The translations under genes and the position numbers were made by a program. Shown here piece by piece: positions 5,933 to 6,068 of a DNA stretch of 6,068 nucleotides (the stretch's first letter is position 1; every line of letters starts with the position of its first letter). The DNA is from Bacteroidota bacterium (GTDB lineage Bacteria > Bacteroidota > Ignavibacteria > SZUA-365): the NCBI GenBank assembly GCA_018224415.1, contig JAGTUZ010000275.1, positions 1-6,068 on the forward strand. The letters run 5' to 3'. The notes under the pieces are model-generated. The model worked only from the letters and a program-made list of their open reading frames with translations. It did not search any database and had not been told where the DNA came from.

Positions 5933-6068
5933 GCGGTGTGAAGTAGCGTATCTGTTCCAGCGCTTCCTCGTTGTCGGGATCGATTTCCAATGCGTTGCGG
6001 AACCAGTGTTCCGCGCGTTCACGGTTGGCCTTGAGCAGAAAGAGACGGCCCAGCAATGACATGGGCCG
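5913..6068 (-). CDS. TPR protein, C-terminal end (5' part outside the window)
   Basis: A 51-residue open frame enters from the right edge and ends in TAG at 5913-5915. It contains one good tetratricopeptide repeat: LLGRLFLLKANRERAEHWF then RNALEIDPDNEEALEQI, with the A..WF..ALEIDP.N..AL pattern of the second helix. A short tail, RYFTPHGNSSP, follows. TPRs make protein-protein contact surfaces, so the partner cannot be read from this fragment. The last 20 bases overlap the start of the downstream secreted gene in a different frame. That suggests coupled translation and a shared role, since the downstream protein also begins with TPR-like helices. The fragment has no internal start long enough to stand alone and is best read as the end of a larger protein. 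Confidence 0.82.
   Translation of the reverse strand, partial: RPMSLLGRLFLLKANRERAEHWFRNALEIDPDNEEALEQIRYFTPHGNSSP

Noticed and set aside
4511..5941. A 476-codon open frame on the plus strand opposite the binding-fold gene
   Set aside because: The minus strand gives a coherent signal peptide, helical repeats and binding fold. The plus-strand translation is rich in Arg, Cys and His without domain structure, so it is a shadow frame.
1..6068. CRISPR array, tRNA or rRNA gene, insertion sequence, phage or toxin-antitoxin module
   Set aside because: No repeat-spacer series, cloverleaf with a CCA end, rRNA-like stretch, transposase, integrase or small paired toxin-like frames were seen. The window is almost fully explained by housekeeping and envelope genes.

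Overview
The window is a compact, GC-rich bacterial chromosome segment with almost no non-coding DNA. It carries five complete genes and two genes cut by the window edges. There is no tRNA, rRNA, CRISPR array, insertion sequence or other mobile signature. The organism is probably a member of the Bacteroidota/Chlorobiota (FCB) group, for example Chlorobi, Ignavibacteria or Kapabacteria. This rests on two soft clues: the wording of the sigma factor around its region 2 (the FSTWVYTIAGNLARSELRR stretch), and the lack of Shine-Dalgarno sequences before most starts. It is an inference, not a proof.

Plus strand, 1-3412: four tightly packed co-directional genes. They are the 3' part of holA (DNA polymerase III delta, clamp-loader subunit), an ECF-type RNA polymerase sigma factor, a single-pass membrane protein that is probably its anti-sigma or regulatory partner, and rarA/mgsA (AAA+ replication-associated recombination ATPase). 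The gaps are 25, 17 and 5 bases, so they look like one operon. It mixes replication and fork-maintenance functions with a membrane-linked transcriptional switch.

Junction, 3413-3462: a 50-base convergent gap with no convincing terminator.

Minus strand, 3463-6068 (read right to left): the C-terminal tail of a TPR protein, then a secreted protein joining TPR-like helices to a type-1 periplasmic binding fold, then radC (JAB1/MPN protein with an intact metal-binding motif). The TPR gene overlaps the next gene by 20 bases, and that gene is 43 bases from radC, so these three also look like one transcription unit. The overlap gives a start for the binding-fold gene 30 codons inside the longest open frame, where a signal peptide begins.

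Nothing here is clearly a new system. The points most worth a second look are the cysteine-free, low-complexity membrane partner of the sigma factor, and the TPR plus binding-fold protein, which resembles the LpoA layout but has no lipobox and no ABC transporter genes next to it.
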